The translations under genes were made by a program, and so were the position numbers. This document shows positions 44,975-57,257 of a DNA stretch of 64,000 nt, piece after piece. Under the pieces are notes generated by a model that ran no database searches, was not told the DNA's origin, and was given only the letters and a program-made list of their open reading frames with translations. Origin of the DNA: Cylicocyclus nassatus. Taxonomy: Eukaryota; Nematoda; Chromadorea; Rhabditida; Strongylidae. The stretch lies in the NCBI GenBank assembly GCA_958299035.1, contig CATQJL010000223.1:12944293-13008292 (forward strand). Direction: 5' to 3'. Each line of letters begins with the position of its first letter. The stretch's first letter is position 1.

Positions 44975-46046
44975 CGGTTTTGAGGTGATCTCGGCGAGGC
45001 TGAGATGCAAAACGGTAATGTTTGTTTACTACGAGATGGTGCCATGTGAGCAGAGAGGAATAAGAAGAACTGCGTCACCATGGCTTAGCTATTTTATATT
45101 CCAAGATCAGTTAATAGTTCTCAGCTGGAAAAAACAGGAAGCTCCGAAATTAAATTTTACCTGGGGAAAATATGAAATATTGAAAGCTTGGTACTTTTCC
45201 GTTATCCGGACCCATTTTTTTTGAAAGGCTCTCATGAATGCGTTATTTGATTTGAGAACAATTTTTTTTATAGATTTTACGAGGGCCGCCTCCCTGCCAC
45301 GTGTCAGAAAAAAATTGACACGTTTTGGTCCAATTTGACATTTTTTTTAGAAAGTATTCCCGGTGAGGTAAAAGAGCATTTATGATCACCTAAAAGCTGT
45401 TTAACGGTTTCTGTAAGATCAAAAACAATTTAGAACCTATATTAGGGCATTTAATGCTCTTGGGAATGATTCAAAAATAACTTTCTCTTTAAACTCTGTC
45501 CGCCATGCGATTTTAGCCAAGAAGGATTGTAAATGATGGCTGAAGTACCTCGCTACTGCTTGCTAAAATGATGAGAATCTATCAAAATTCTCTATTCTGA
45601 GCAAGTCCAGTCTGTTCATTAATAATAGGATAACGTCATAGTCATAATGATATTTATTTTTGAAATTGTTTACTCGAAAATGGGGTCATTATTGATTAAA
45701 AAATCGATTGAACTTGAGTCAGTAGGTAGGGCAATACAAACTCTTGGTAAAACCTGCTAAACATGTGGCTGACATATCAAATTTTTTTTTGACACGTGGC
45801 AGAAAGTTGACACTCCTTTCCTGAATTTAGGAGCAAATATGGTATAAGGAAAGAAGCAATATCCTTCTTTGAAAAAATGGGTCCGGATAACGGAAAAGTA
45901 CCGAAAGCTTTGCTTGCTGAAGTTCCAAAAAAAAAACTGGAAAAAGGCGACAGCATGACCGGAATATGTATCAAATATTCGATTTATCCATTTGCTTTCC
46001 TAAATAATATACTCCAATATTTTCGAATTCGACCTCAAATCACTTC
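44975..46046. repeat. ~1.07 kb inverted-repeat element
   Basis: The best-conserved arms are 45185-45230 and 45868-45917 (GGTACTTTTCCGTTATCCGG with its inverse). Weaker symmetry extends to GAGGTGATC / CAAATCAC at the ends, and GCCACGTGTCA occurs inverted inside. No transposase frame. Confidence 0.55.
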
Positions 46047-46862
46047 AAAATCCACTTTTAGATGCTTCATATCAAAGATCTTCCATCATGACTAGGACTT
46101 CCTGGTAAGACCCTATTCTTATTCTTTTCCGTTTATTGGCAGAAAAGAAACGGAATAGAATATTTTATGTGTTTTGTTGTTTTTTTACAATATATTAATT
46201 ATTGTCTTCCTTTCTATGTATCATCAGGATAGGCTTGAATTATCAAGAACAAGGCGTACATGTATACAGTAATGAGCAAAAAAACATTTTACATAAAAAA
46301 TGCCTACGATCTCTGATAATGGAGAGACCTACGCGGAAATAAGGCGAGATCGACCCCTGCAATGCAAACAATGCATCGCACTCGCCCAAAAGCCCTGAGT
46401 GAGAAGTTGGATTAAACAACCATTAAATTGGTTCGATTTTATAGTTGCTTACAGAATACGTACAAGTTTAATAAAGTATAATGTATACTGAGTTTTCCCA
46501 AAAGAAGTGGACAATTGCCTTGAGATGTCTCCATAAACCCAACATTAATTGCGGCTGACTATGGAATAATCTAAGTATCATTCATTCTAGGACTATGTAG
46601 TAGACGCGAGACCGCTTTGCACACATTGTCTAAACAAGCTCAATCGTGTACTTCGCAGGTTTATACTTGTCATTTATCCCGCCCAGGTTTAATCACTGTT
46701 TGGAAACAGGGAAGAACAAACTCAAACATGTTAAGACAATGTCCGCAATGCGGTCACGCGTCTCCTAGTCGTAGAATAGATGATAAACAATGTGATTCAT
46801 TCGCTTGATTATCAGTACAAACATGATCTGAATTTATACAACCTGTTTATAAGAGGTAAAAA

Positions 46863-47145
46863 TCTTATATATAAAGCTGAATGTCTGTTTGTATGTATGT
46901 CTGTCTGTATGTCTGTATGTACGAATGTTCCATTTCTGAACCGATCGGGACCAAACTTGGTACACATACACTTCGGGGCAGGGCGGGTGTCATAGGCTAC
47001 TTTTCGTTATCGATCGATATCGATTTTATCGATTTTTTGCAAAATTTGAGCTACGGGGCTGGGAGTTGGCACAGGGGGGTAATCGAGCATGCTGATTACA
47101 AATATGTTATTGACACGCCCGGGCGGAGCCGCGTTTGCCAACTAG
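46863..47145 (+). mobile_element. Helitron-like element, copy C (single module)
   Basis: Same termini (TCTTATATATAAAGCTG … CTAG) and the same A/T insertion context as copies A and B. At 283 bp it has only one module and no fold-back, so it may represent the ancestral, non-palindromic form. Confidence 0.65.
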
Positions 47146-47724
47146 TATGAAGAATAAATGTCAAATAGTTGGAAGAGGTTTTTGATGAATTTACAAACGA
47201 TTACGATGGATTAGATAGTCCATGTCTATATACTACTGAACATTGCGCTCTACGTTTCTGTAATATTATCCCCTCCTACACCCCCCTCTCCTGTTCTCAC
47301 GCCCCTCATTCTGTTTTTGGATTCTACGCTGCTCTACGTGCAGCACACTATGCAATTAGGAACTTATTATGCTGCATCCAACGAATGAGCTTATAGCCTC
47401 CAAATTTTGGGGAAACGGGCCTGTGGCAGCCATGTCATTCCAAAAATTCCCACTAAGTTGGATTGAATTGTTGAAAATTTGGGCTCTTTGTAAATTATTC
47501 ACATGCAATAAACGTAACTTGCAAAATCTATAACTCATATAAGGTGTTTTTGAGAACCACACCTCCCCCCACCCCCACCCCCTCCTCTCGCCTCCCATCC
47601 TCCTCGTCTTTTGGCCCCAGTGTCATAAACTAATGTAAGGTCTACTATAAAGAGCTTTAGTGCCGAATCGTCCTGCTTGGGCCCTCCAAGTGACCGTGGC
47701 TCCCGTCCAGACATCAGCTATATA

Positions 47725-48251
47725 TTAGGTTGGCATACATTTTGCAACTTATTTCGTAAATTCTCTCTTTTTAACTGTGACGCATTCATTTTTGGGCATA
47801 ATGTGAATTAGTTTGTAGGGTACAAATACATGCATTTTGATTTTTGGTAGCCAAATGGAGAGAATTTACGCATATTTTGAAAACTGATCGAATTCGCAAT
47901 AGGGGTCGGAAAACCGAAAACAACGCCATTATCAGTCTAAATACACATCAAGCCGAAACTGTACCCGAATTGTTGATAGAGAAATCCTAATGATCTATAC
48001 GGTTTCGGCTCGATGTTTGATTCAGACTAAGAACTGCTTTATTTTTGGCTCTCAAGTTTTCAAAATTTTGAAATTACTTATTGTTAGACTTCGAAAAATG
48101 CATAAATTTTCTCCATTCCGCTAACAAAAATTAAACTGTTTGCATACGTTTGTAGCCGCTACCTAACCTATGTTATGCCGAAAATTGAATGCGTCACAAT
48201 CAAAAAGAGAAAAGTTACGCAATAAATGGCAAAACTCATAAGCCAACCTAA
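47725..48251. mobile_element. Mariner-type fold-back MITE
   Basis: TTAGGTTGGCATAC… and its inverse at the right end, flanked by TA on both sides (47723-47724, 48252-48253). Arms extend more than 80 bp, and the interior also pairs (GGAGAGAATTTACGCAT / ATGCATAAATTTTCTCC). No transposase. Confidence 0.72.
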
Positions 48252-48964
48252 TAGAACTGCTTTATCGGGTCGAATTCGCAAGAACAATCACCGAAAGAGA
48301 AACGAGGGACGAGTACATAAACAAACAATAGAAGTATAAACACACATTCATAATAAATGTCTATTGGTCTTCTTACGTCCGCAAACCGCGATGCTCCAGT
48401 CAAATTATTAGGAAACGTGGTCGTTGTCGTCATCGTCGGGAGTAGGTTGCTTCGAGAAGGATTGAAACAGGCCATGTAGAAAGGAACTATTAGGTCGTAA
48501 AGAAAATTTCCGACCACTTGCGGAAATTTTTCAAATTGCTGTAACTTCAGGCAGATTGATTCTTCTTTCAAGCTACAAACTTTCTCGCAAAGATAATTTT
48601 GTCTACAACATATATTTGTCTTGCTGGCTTTTCAGCACCTCACTGCGGTCCATCAGCATGCGCAGAAGGGAAGAAGGTCGACGGGAAAAATGGCATATCG
48701 TCGAGTCATTCATAACTTGATATGCTTAGTGCACACTAAACACGCTAACTGACGAACAGCAAAACTAGAATCTGCTCATTTTTGCTTGTTTCCTTGTCTC
48801 TTTTGTTTTTGTTGATTACATGTTAGTCAACAGAACACATTTCTACACTTTGTTAGGCTAGAAAATGTTTCACTGGAAAGTTACCAGTAAAAGTGCCGTC
48901 GCTAATAGGACTTAGTGTGTAGTCTCGCATATTAAGTTACAAATGACTCGTTATTTGTGCAGGA

Positions 48965-49323
48965 CAGTGGCGTACCGAGGAGGAAAAAGGGGGCGCGCGC
49001 CCTCTCCCCCCCCCCCCCCCCCCCGAGAATGGGTCGTGAAATTTTTGAAAGTTACTTACATGAGTTATAAAAATGTGCAAGAGAATTATTTCTACTTGTA
49101 CGTAATTGAAAACAATTTTTTAAATTTTTAAAAATTAATTTAGCCTAATACAAAATTTTTCTCGGGGCGGCTGACGCCACGCCCCCTTTTTCTAAAATTT
49201 TGGGGTTATGAGCCAATTTTGAGAATGATACCAAAATTTTTTTCCTAAGTGCGTGGCTAACGCCGCGCACCTTCACCAGAAAGAAAATTTTTGCCCTCCG
49301 CGGAAATCCTGGCTACGCCACTG
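48965..49323. mobile_element. hAT-type MITE, 8 bp duplication gtgcagga
   Basis: Termini CAGTGGCGTACC / GGCTACGCCACTG are typical of hAT elements. The 8 bp duplication GTGCAGGA is present at 48957-48964 and 49324-49331. 359 bp with a 19 nt C run inside; non-autonomous. Confidence 0.85.
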
Positions 49324-49495
49324 GTGCAGGACTATCTCAGGCCATGATGAGAGCTGGAGAGTCAAATGCTGTAGTTGTATCATATAGAAGTTTGCTGGAA
49401 CTAGTTATTATATATATTATTATTATTATAACTATTATTACTACTAGTGGCACGAAGGACGGCCGCATCTAACATCTGGGCGGCAGCGGCGGAGG

Positions 49496-49550
49496 AGGCC
49501 TCTGAAGAAGACGGACACGTCGAAACGTCAGGCCGCCACTAACAATAAAC
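49496..49550 (+). ncRNA. Hammerhead-like RNA motif 1
   Basis: AGGCC-T-CTGAAGA-A-GAC…GTC-GAAAC-GTC-AGGCC: a CUGANGA box, inner stem, GAAAC box and outer stem, followed by AATAAA at 49544. It resembles a hammerhead core with an almost absent stem III and one extra A before the inner stem. The same arrangement recurs at 53882 (minus) and 57158. Confidence 0.35.
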
Positions 49551-50464
49551 ATCTACTAACCTCGGTCGGCTTACTAACATACTCACACATTTGCTGGAAC
49601 TGTTATGGGGACTATTTAAGCCTTTAAGCGACTACCTTTGAAAAAGTTTTCTCAGGAAGTTTGAAAATTCGATCATTTTTTGCCCCTCCCCCCTCCCACC
49701 AAAGCACCATTTTTCGAGTAAGTGACTTTAAATTCTTCTAATTCTGCACAAAGAGAACGAAAACTTTGATTACTGCGATCATTGTTGGGGTAAAGCCTTC
49801 CACATCTTGTGGACCCATCATTCAGGCGTGGCGATCTCTGCAGAAGCAACGCAGCTGCGAGAAGAGTTGAAGTCAGAGGCGAATTCGACAGCTTGTAATT
49901 CCTGAGGGCAGATCGCAAAACTCGACTGCAGCTGCGGGTCAGAAGTTAACAGGTTTCTCAAACAGAAACCCACGATTTGGACGAAAATCTTCAAAATGCA
50001 CAAAAAATGGTCACCGGAAGAAAAATTGCGAAATATTCATGGTTGAAAAAATTTCCTTTTTTGACGTACAGATCAAGCACGTTGTGGAATCAATAAAAAT
50101 CAGAAGTGGTAATGAAAAGTTTGGGCCCCACTCTACTGAACGGTATAAAAAACTTGGCGTCAAACTCCGAACGAACGCTAAAAAAATGCGTCAGAAAATG
50201 AAATCTCCAAATTCTTTACAAAATAATACTTTGCTCTTGAGCTCCGCACTTTCCTCTCGTCGTTATAAACTTCTTCAAATTACCGCTTTTTTCCGTGTTT
50301 CCAAAGTTGTAGAGCTCACTCAACCTTTCTTCTTTTGACCCTTCATCTAATGTAGGTGAGTCATTCGTATTCTCACTGATGCCGTCGCTAATTTCGAGGG
50401 AACGGAAGAGATTGACTGGTTGTCTCACCAAGCCTGCTAATAATCATTAACGCTGCTTCTCGGA

Positions 50465-51050
50465 TTACGCCATCTGATAAACGTCGAACATATGTTGCAC
50501 GTGCCAGTTTCCAGGAATCCATTGGCAAAATTTAGTTGACTGGTAAGCAGGACGCCACAGGGGGATTTCTTCTCCCAGTCTTTTTCTTACGATGTTTTCC
50601 AGTTGTTTTCCTCGGAGACTACTCAAATAATATTGTTGCCATACTTTCCGAAACTGTTCATTGATTCTGTACAATGAGTGAGCCGCTTCCTCCGCCTCAC
50701 GACGTGTTCGCAATGGCCGTGCTTCTTGGGGTAGAAAATATGAGGTATTTTCTGTGGTCTTAACTTTTCCCTTAGTGGAGATGTTATCTCTAATTATTCC
50801 TGGTAGAAATCAATATGTAGGGCGTATTGCCATTGATTTTTCTTCGGAGGGACCTGGTAAGTTAGTGGTCGAAATTCCAAACAAGGTTTGCTTTCCGTGA
50901 GAGTCGCTGTGTAAACGTTTTCTAGAAAGCACCGCTGTTTCTTCAATGACCTTGTAAGTTACCAGTGCGTCGCCTCTACTTCGCAGAAGCTTGCACTAGT
51001 GTTACTATCTATATGCTTTCCTCGTACTCCCGTAACGATGGCTTTTAAAC
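50465..51050 (-). pseudogene. Relic of a BEL/Pao pol gene (integrase end / DUF5641)
   Basis: The minus strand gives REAEEAAHSLYRINEQFRKV and WQQYYLSSLRG in one 82-codon frame, which is the BEL/Pao segment after the integrase. Upstream, in other frames, pieces like RPLTY and YALHIDFYQ correspond to the conserved integrase-to-DUF5641 border. Stops and frameshifts break it. The family is different from the intact element at 13788. The Helitron-like copy B begins right upstream. Confidence 0.6.
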
Positions 51051-51100
51051 TCATCGCCACGCAAAGGTGGCCATCACGAATGAATCTCAAACACTACTCA

Positions 51101-52172
51101 TCTTATATATAAAGCTGAATGTCTGTTTGTATGTCTGTCTGTATGTCTGTCTGTATGTATGTATGTATGTATGTACGTATGTTCCGAATAGAAAATTCCA
51201 TTTCTGAACCGATCCGGACCAAACTTGGCACACATACACTACGGGCCCCGGCGGGTGTCATAGGCTACTTTTCGTCATCGATCGATATCGATTTTATCGA
51301 TTTTTATCGATTTTTTTGCTGAGTTCACCTACGGGGCTGGGAGTTGGCACAGGGGGGTAATCGAGCATGGGGATTCCGAATACAATATTGGTTTTCAGGA
51401 TTATCGATTACTTTTATCGATTTTATCGATTTTTTTGCAAAGTTTGAGCTACGGGGCTGGGAGTTCGCACAGGGGGGTAATCGAGCATGGGGATTCCGAA
51501 TACGATATTGGTTTTCAGGATTATCGATTACTTTTATCGATTTTATCGATTTTTTGCAAAGTTTGAGCTAGGGGGCTGGGAGTTGGCACAGGGGGGTAAT
51601 CGAGCATGCTGATCATCCCCAAGGGGTGATCAGCATGCTCGATTACACCCCTGTGCCAAATTCCAGCCCCCTAGCTCAAATTTTGCAAAATCGATAAAAT
51701 CGATAGAAGTAATGGATAATTCCAAAAACTAATATTGTATTCGTAATCTGCATGCTCGATTACCCCCCTGTGCAAACTCCCAGCCCCGCAGGTCAAACTT
51801 TACAAAAAAATTGATAAAATCGATAAAAGTAATGGACGATCCTGAAAACTAATATTGTGTTCGTAATCAGCATGCTCGATTACCCCCCTGTGCAAAATCC
51901 CAGCCTCGCATGTCAAAATTTACAAAAAATCGATAAAATCAATAAAAGTAACCGATAATTCTGAAAACTAATATTGTATTCGGAATCCCCATGCTCACTT
52001 CCCCCCTGTGCCAACTCCTAGCCCTGTAGGTGAACTCTGCGAAAAAATCGATAAAAATCGGTAAGATCGACATCGATCGATAACGAAAAGTGGACTGTGA
52101 CACGCGCCGGGGCCCGAAGTGTATGTGTGCCAAGTTTGGTCCGGATACGGCGGAGCCGGGTAAGCCAGCTAG
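51101..52172 (+). mobile_element. Palindromic Helitron-like element, copy B
   Basis: Starts TCTTATATATAAAGC, ends CCAGCTAG, inserted between A (51100) and T (52173), with the same terminal hairpin. 1,072 bp with a palindrome centre near 51617 and several ATCGAT-rich modules on each arm. It directly follows a BEL/Pao pol relic, which it may interrupt. Confidence 0.65.
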
Positions 52173-52483
52173 TAAAAAATAAAAATTGTTTCGTACGAGA
52201 GGTGATTTCGAGGAATAAAACCTTTGTGCCGAAAAGTATGCAAACTATAATTACCAAATACATTAAGTCTTAATAGCTGTCATAGTGACAATGACCAACC
52301 ATAATGAGAATGACCACCTTAGGCTACATCTTTGCGCAAAAGTCTTCATAAGGTCTTAGTAAGATTCTTTGCAAATAGAATCTAAGCAAACATTTTTTCT
52401 TGCCGTTTTCTTAAAATGTTTTTCTGATAATTTTCAATGCTAAATAATGTCAATGCCTTGAGAATATACACGCCAGGTAAATC

Positions 52484-53171
52484 TATTAGGGTGAACCGAA
52501 AGTTCTGTCGCTTTGATTTTAAAAGATTTGTAACTGTTCTCTATGTGAACGCATCTGCTTACAGAAAATCTCGTTTGAAAGAAAAACTAGTATCCTCGCT
52601 GCTTTTTGATAGCAATAGGCTTCAGAGATAAAAATCAGAAAAGGAGGACCACTCAAAGTCCCGATTTTCGAAAATAGATAGTCAAAAATCTGCAACGCTG
52701 CAGAAAAATCTGAGAGCATGTCTTCTATAGTTTTTATGAGCTGCTCTTTCTAATGGTGCCAAGAGTGTGCTGATCAAATTTTACCAGAAGTTACGTTCGT
52801 GGAAAATGCAAAACTGCAAAAACGTCATACATTTCTGCTGTTTCTTGCATTTTTCACGTCGATCTTAACTTTTCGCAGAAAAGCTCATCAGCACAATCTG
52901 GACACTTCCACAAAGAGCAGCTCACAAAACCCAAAAGTAACATACTCTCAAATTGTAGCGATTTAGCTTTTTGACGAACTATTATTTCTGAAAATTACAA
53001 GTTTGGGTTTTCCTATTCGAATTTTTATCTCTGGAGTCTTTTTTCGCCAAAGAGTAACGAAGTAGATGAATTCTTCTATCTGCTAGTATTTTTTGCAAGT
53101 CATTGCGATCACATAGGAAGCAGTTACGAGTTTTTCAAACCAAACCGCAAAACTTTCGGTTCAACCTGATA
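52484..53171. repeat. Inverted-repeat element (TTAGGGTGAACCGAAAGTT ends)
   Basis: The left end ATTAGGGTGAACCGAAAG is mirrored by CTTTCGGTTCAACCTGAT at the right, with long partially paired arms. A related half occurs at 55075-55400. Confidence 0.55.
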
Positions 53172-53630
53172 AAATCTTGCAAAAAAAGTCTAGATGCAGA
53201 CCCACTCATGTAGACTAAAACCGCAAGGATTCACTTGCCGCAGTTTGCAAGAGTTACGCTTTCGGGTCAGCTTGCACTTTCGCACGGTGGACATGTTTTA
53301 TAATTTCTTTTTTTTCTTCTAAACATCATTGAAGAATAATATAATCACTTTTTGAAACACCACTGATCGCCGTCAACCTTGCAGCAGTCTTGCTAAATTA
53401 CTATCTTCTGACTACATTCGGTGTAGGCCTACCCTTTGTAGTCCTTTTTATTGGTCTACAAAGTGGTCACTTACTGCTTACCTAACTGCTCTATTTGAAG
53501 CTTGATAGACCAGGATCCTTACATAAACTCACATTCTACTGAAGAGTCAATACATACTTACACACCAACCTCACTTGTCTGAGTAAGAATGTGATGTATT
53601 TTAAACTTGTAATGATTGTGGAAAACAATA

Positions 53631-53660
53631 CAGTGCTGGCCAAAAGTTCGCAGCCACTCT
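53631..53660 (+). mobile_element. Tc1-like transposon terminus
   Basis: TA followed by CAGTGCTGGCCAAAAG matches the C. elegans Tc1 terminal inverted repeat as I remember it. No transposase frame and no opposite terminus is evident, so it is a fragment. Confidence 0.55.
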
Positions 53661-53881
53661 GAAAGATAGCTACAATTCATTTTGCATTCTACATAGTGAA
53701 CCCAAGCTAGAGTAATACAGGTTGTCCCAAAAGTATGTATACACTGTTTGATCGTTAATATCTCTCTTCCCAAGAAGTCCTTTGCCTTGCTTCAAGTGCC
53801 GTTTTGTAGAGCTGGCTTCAACTTAGATTTGCAGTATAGGTGTTTATTCTATTGTTTAGACACGACCGAGATTGGTAAGTT

Positions 53882-53937
53882 TTTATTTAGGCTAACGTTT
53901 CGGCAATAATTCGCCTTCCTCAGAGCCCGAAATGGAC
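53882..53937 (-). ncRNA. Hammerhead-like RNA motif 3
   Basis: The minus strand reads GGCT-CTGAGGA-A-GGC…GCC-GAAAC-GTT-AGCC followed by AAATAAA. It has the same layout as motifs 1 and 2 with different but compensated stem bases. Confidence 0.35.
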
Positions 53938-54416
53938 AAAAACAATTTACAGAGTACCCGATCAAATATCTCCTCAACCCTACAGGCAAAATTCTAAGCT
54001 TTCTTTCGATCAAGAGCAGGCTGTCACACGCAGTATTTACCTTTCGTTCGCCGGTAAAGTTCTGGTATAGTAGGAGCGAGTGCTTACTGACCGCTTGAGC
54101 AAGGAATTAAACATGTCTTGCAATAAAGTTTTGATGATTTACAGGTCAAAAAATTCAACGAATGCTACAAATGTCTCTCATAAATCTTTTTCCGCAGGAT
54201 ATGACACTTATTCATATATTATAAAACGGAATCTTAATGTAGTAGTTCGGTCCGAAAGTTCGTGCCGTTTTTCAGCCCCATTTTCAAACCACTTAGAATA
54301 AAGACAGAGAAAAGCTGTAAGCGTTATCCGATGCAGAATTTTTATCCTCTTTCTAACGTTTATGTTTCTGTTCAGATTTTTTTGATGTGTGCTCAACAAT
54401 CGGCGGGGATCTCCAA

Positions 54417-55074
54417 CCCATATTTTCACACATTTTGAGTTTGACTATTTTTAAAATTTCCATTTCCAACTTTTGAACTAGCCTTTAATAACAGTTGGAT
54501 AGAACAAACAAAATGCAGTGATGAACTATTTTGGCTTCATCAACTAACTTTTCGGTATTTTTTAGAATACTTTTCCGAAAGTTCTTAATTTTGCGAAGTG
54601 GTGAATTACACAATAGCTTCAAACACTAATAAATCATCGAAATTTGAACCTTCCAAAACACCTTATAGCCAATTAGTAAGCAACTGAGCGTTTAGTGGTT
54701 CGAAATATCGAGTTCAGAATTTTGTGATTTCAGCCTGGGATGAGTCTGGAAACAAGAATTATAATGATTTTGTCCTCATATATTATACAAATCAACAAGA
54801 AAAGAAGTCTATCAGAAAGAGGAGGAAAAACTGCATCCAATGACATCCTGGTTGCTTGTCTTTATTGTTCTGTGAGGATTGAAATGCCCACATAGATATT
54901 TGATAGCATCAGGAAAATATTTTCAAAAATTTTGCGGAACCGGCTATAAATGCAAAGAAAATGTGTTGTATTGCATTTTGTTTGTTCTATCCAACTGTTA
55001 TCAAAGGCTAGTTCAAAAGTTGAAAATGAAAATTTTGAAAAATAATCAAACTCAAAATGTGTGAAAATATGGGT
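54417..55074. repeat. Inverted-repeat element with ~100 bp arms
   Basis: ACCCATATTTTCACACATTT at the left is the inverse of the right end near 55074. The pairing continues through CAACTTTTGAACTAGCC / GGCTAGTTCAAAAGTTG. No coding sequence. Confidence 0.65.
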
Positions 55075-55924
55075 ATAACTTTCCGCATAAAAGCTCAATC
55101 AGCGCAATCTTGTCATCGTTAGAAAGAGCATCTTACAAAAACCCCTAAGAAACATGTTTTTCAGGTTTTTCTGCAGCGTTCTATATTTTTTGACAATTTA
55201 TTTCCGAGAACCACAAGTTTGAGTGATTCTCCTATTCGAAATCCGAGGAGTGTTTTGTCGTCAAAAAGCAGCGGAGATATGTTATAAAATAAATGAATTT
55301 TTCTGTCCGATAATACTCTTTGTAAGCCAAAAAGTTTGCCTAGGAAGAAGCAACAAATTTTTCAAAATGAAAGCGACAGCACTTTTGAATCAACCTAATA
55401 TTATAGTGTCCCTAAATTCCTATCATCTTCTACAAAAAATCTTCAGCTTTTTTCCTTTATTAAGTGCAGCTTGGGTTACCATACGAAGGAGCAAAGCAAA
55501 GTCTACAAAATGGTCACCAAGTATCCGCCTAAATCGTATACCACGTAAAGCTTATAGGTAAATCCTGGTAATTCTCAATAGAGAGTTTAGCTTGAATCAG
55601 CGTATCCCCGTTCCAAAACATTTTACAGATCCAGTTCAACAAAACAAATACCTGGTATATCAGACATTCAATCATACCGATTCCGTATTTTTTCTCTCCC
55701 TAGAGAGGTGTTCATTGGGACGATATAGCAAACACCGCCACAAATGGTTTTGGATTCTTCCCACACGCGTAATTATATACCCCTTGCATTGATAATACTA
55801 CTATGTATTTGCACGGTTAGATGTTCTCGCTGTCAAGATATTTGATTTTAATCGAAAAAGTATGGGGCAGAATAATAGATATAAGGCAAAAATCACCAAC
55901 TTGTTAGCACGTCTGTTACAAATT

Positions 55925-56405
55925 GGGAAATTGCGTTGAGAAGTGCGTTCAGTCGAAGTGAGCTTTCCAAATATCCTGCATAACTTGGCAGAACACACGC
56001 TGATTCCGGATCTGTCTTCTGTATCTGCTGTGCGCCTTTGAGCGCCGAGTTGTAATCGGTTCGGGTTGGAACGTTGAACGCAAAATTGGCACAAAATTAT
56101 TTAGTTTGCTTGGGTTCTTTTTTTCAAAATTGTACAGTTTGGTCACTCAGGTCAGTGTTGGAGTATCAAAGTTTTATTATTATCAAAGACTTTCGTCTAA
56201 TCAGCGCATACGCAACTCTGCACTGTTTTATGTGCTGGAGAAACAGAGAAAATCGATCTTATCTGGGTCCTGCAATGATCTTCGCTCCAAAAAGGCACTC
56301 AACTCGGCGTACACGAGCGCAAGCAGATAACCAGATTAGGAACCAGCAAATGCTCTGCAAAACGATATAAAAATTATATGGAAAGGCCACTTCGGCTAAT
56401 TACCC
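55925..56405. repeat. Palindromic family M3, copy 2
   Basis: Arms share TCGAAGTGAGCTTTCC, GCTGATTCCGGATCTG and GCGCCGAGTTG elements with 38107 and 56680, in diverged form. Confidence 0.45.
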
Positions 56406-57034
56406 CTCCTTTTTTACATAATTTGAAAAGCTTTGTCTCGTATAGTCTGCGATAATATTGTTTCATTCTGACATGAAGTGGCCGAAACGTAGGCCATAAA
56501 AGATTATTACAGTCGATTGGGGCTTAATTATACAAAATAACACTTTGTTACACTTTCCTTGTAAGTGAACCGATGAGGCCTAGCCTCTTTTTTGCGACTG
56601 AGACTCGTCGGATGTTTAAAGCTAGTTCTGCGCTATACCCTTTCACTAGTTCGCTGATTTGTTGGCTACGATCTGGAAAAATTCTAACAAGGAATGCTTG
56701 TTTGGTCGAAGTGGCCTTTTTTGATGGGATGTATACCATATTGTAGAGCATAAAATGCTGATTCCAAATCTGCCTTCCGTATCTGCAGGACTTTCATGGA
56801 CGAGAAGTTATGAGCGTTTTTTGGAGTCAACAAATGAATGTGCAAATGTGACAAAAATAACCGTAATACTTTTTCTAGCTCTTCAACGGAGCAATGATAA
56901 TTACCAAAACACTTCACCTAAAAATTACTCTAAAATAAAAATTATACCACACTTGGTTACGTTATTTGAAGGCTAGTAAGATTCTAACAACTCAGTAAGT
57001 TCCAAGATCTCTCTTCTCTAAACCTGGGCATGTT

Positions 57035-57257
57035 GATGTATTGTCTTCTGTTTTATTATGCCGTTGTGCATGAGACAAAGTCTGGACAAAGCAATGCCTG
57101 GTGATGGCGTTTGGCGGTTTCGCTCCGTGGATGAAAGAAGACTGCAATTTGTTTTCAGACCTCCGAAGACGACGACTTAGTCGAAACGCGTCAGGTCAAT
57201 AAACATTACCACCGTAAAAACCTGGTTCTGGCATAATAAAACAGAAGACAATACATC
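57035..57257 (+). mobile_element. Short element with 28 bp perfect inverted ends and a hammerhead-like motif
   Basis: 57035-57062 and 57230-57257 are exact inverses; both contain a polyadenylation-like AATAAAAC. The interior carries the CCGAAGA…GAAAC motif at 57158-57204. Penelope-like retroelements and their non-autonomous relatives carry hammerhead ribozymes and can have inverted ends, which is the closest known parallel. Confidence 0.45.
57158..57204 (+). ncRNA. Hammerhead-like RNA motif 2
   Basis: GACCT-CCGAAGA-CGAC…GTCG-AAAC-GCGTC-AGGTC, then AATAAA at 57198. The outer stem GACCT/AGGTC and the inner stem CGAC/GTCG are both perfect. The first box is CCGAAGA rather than CTGANGA. Confidence 0.35.
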
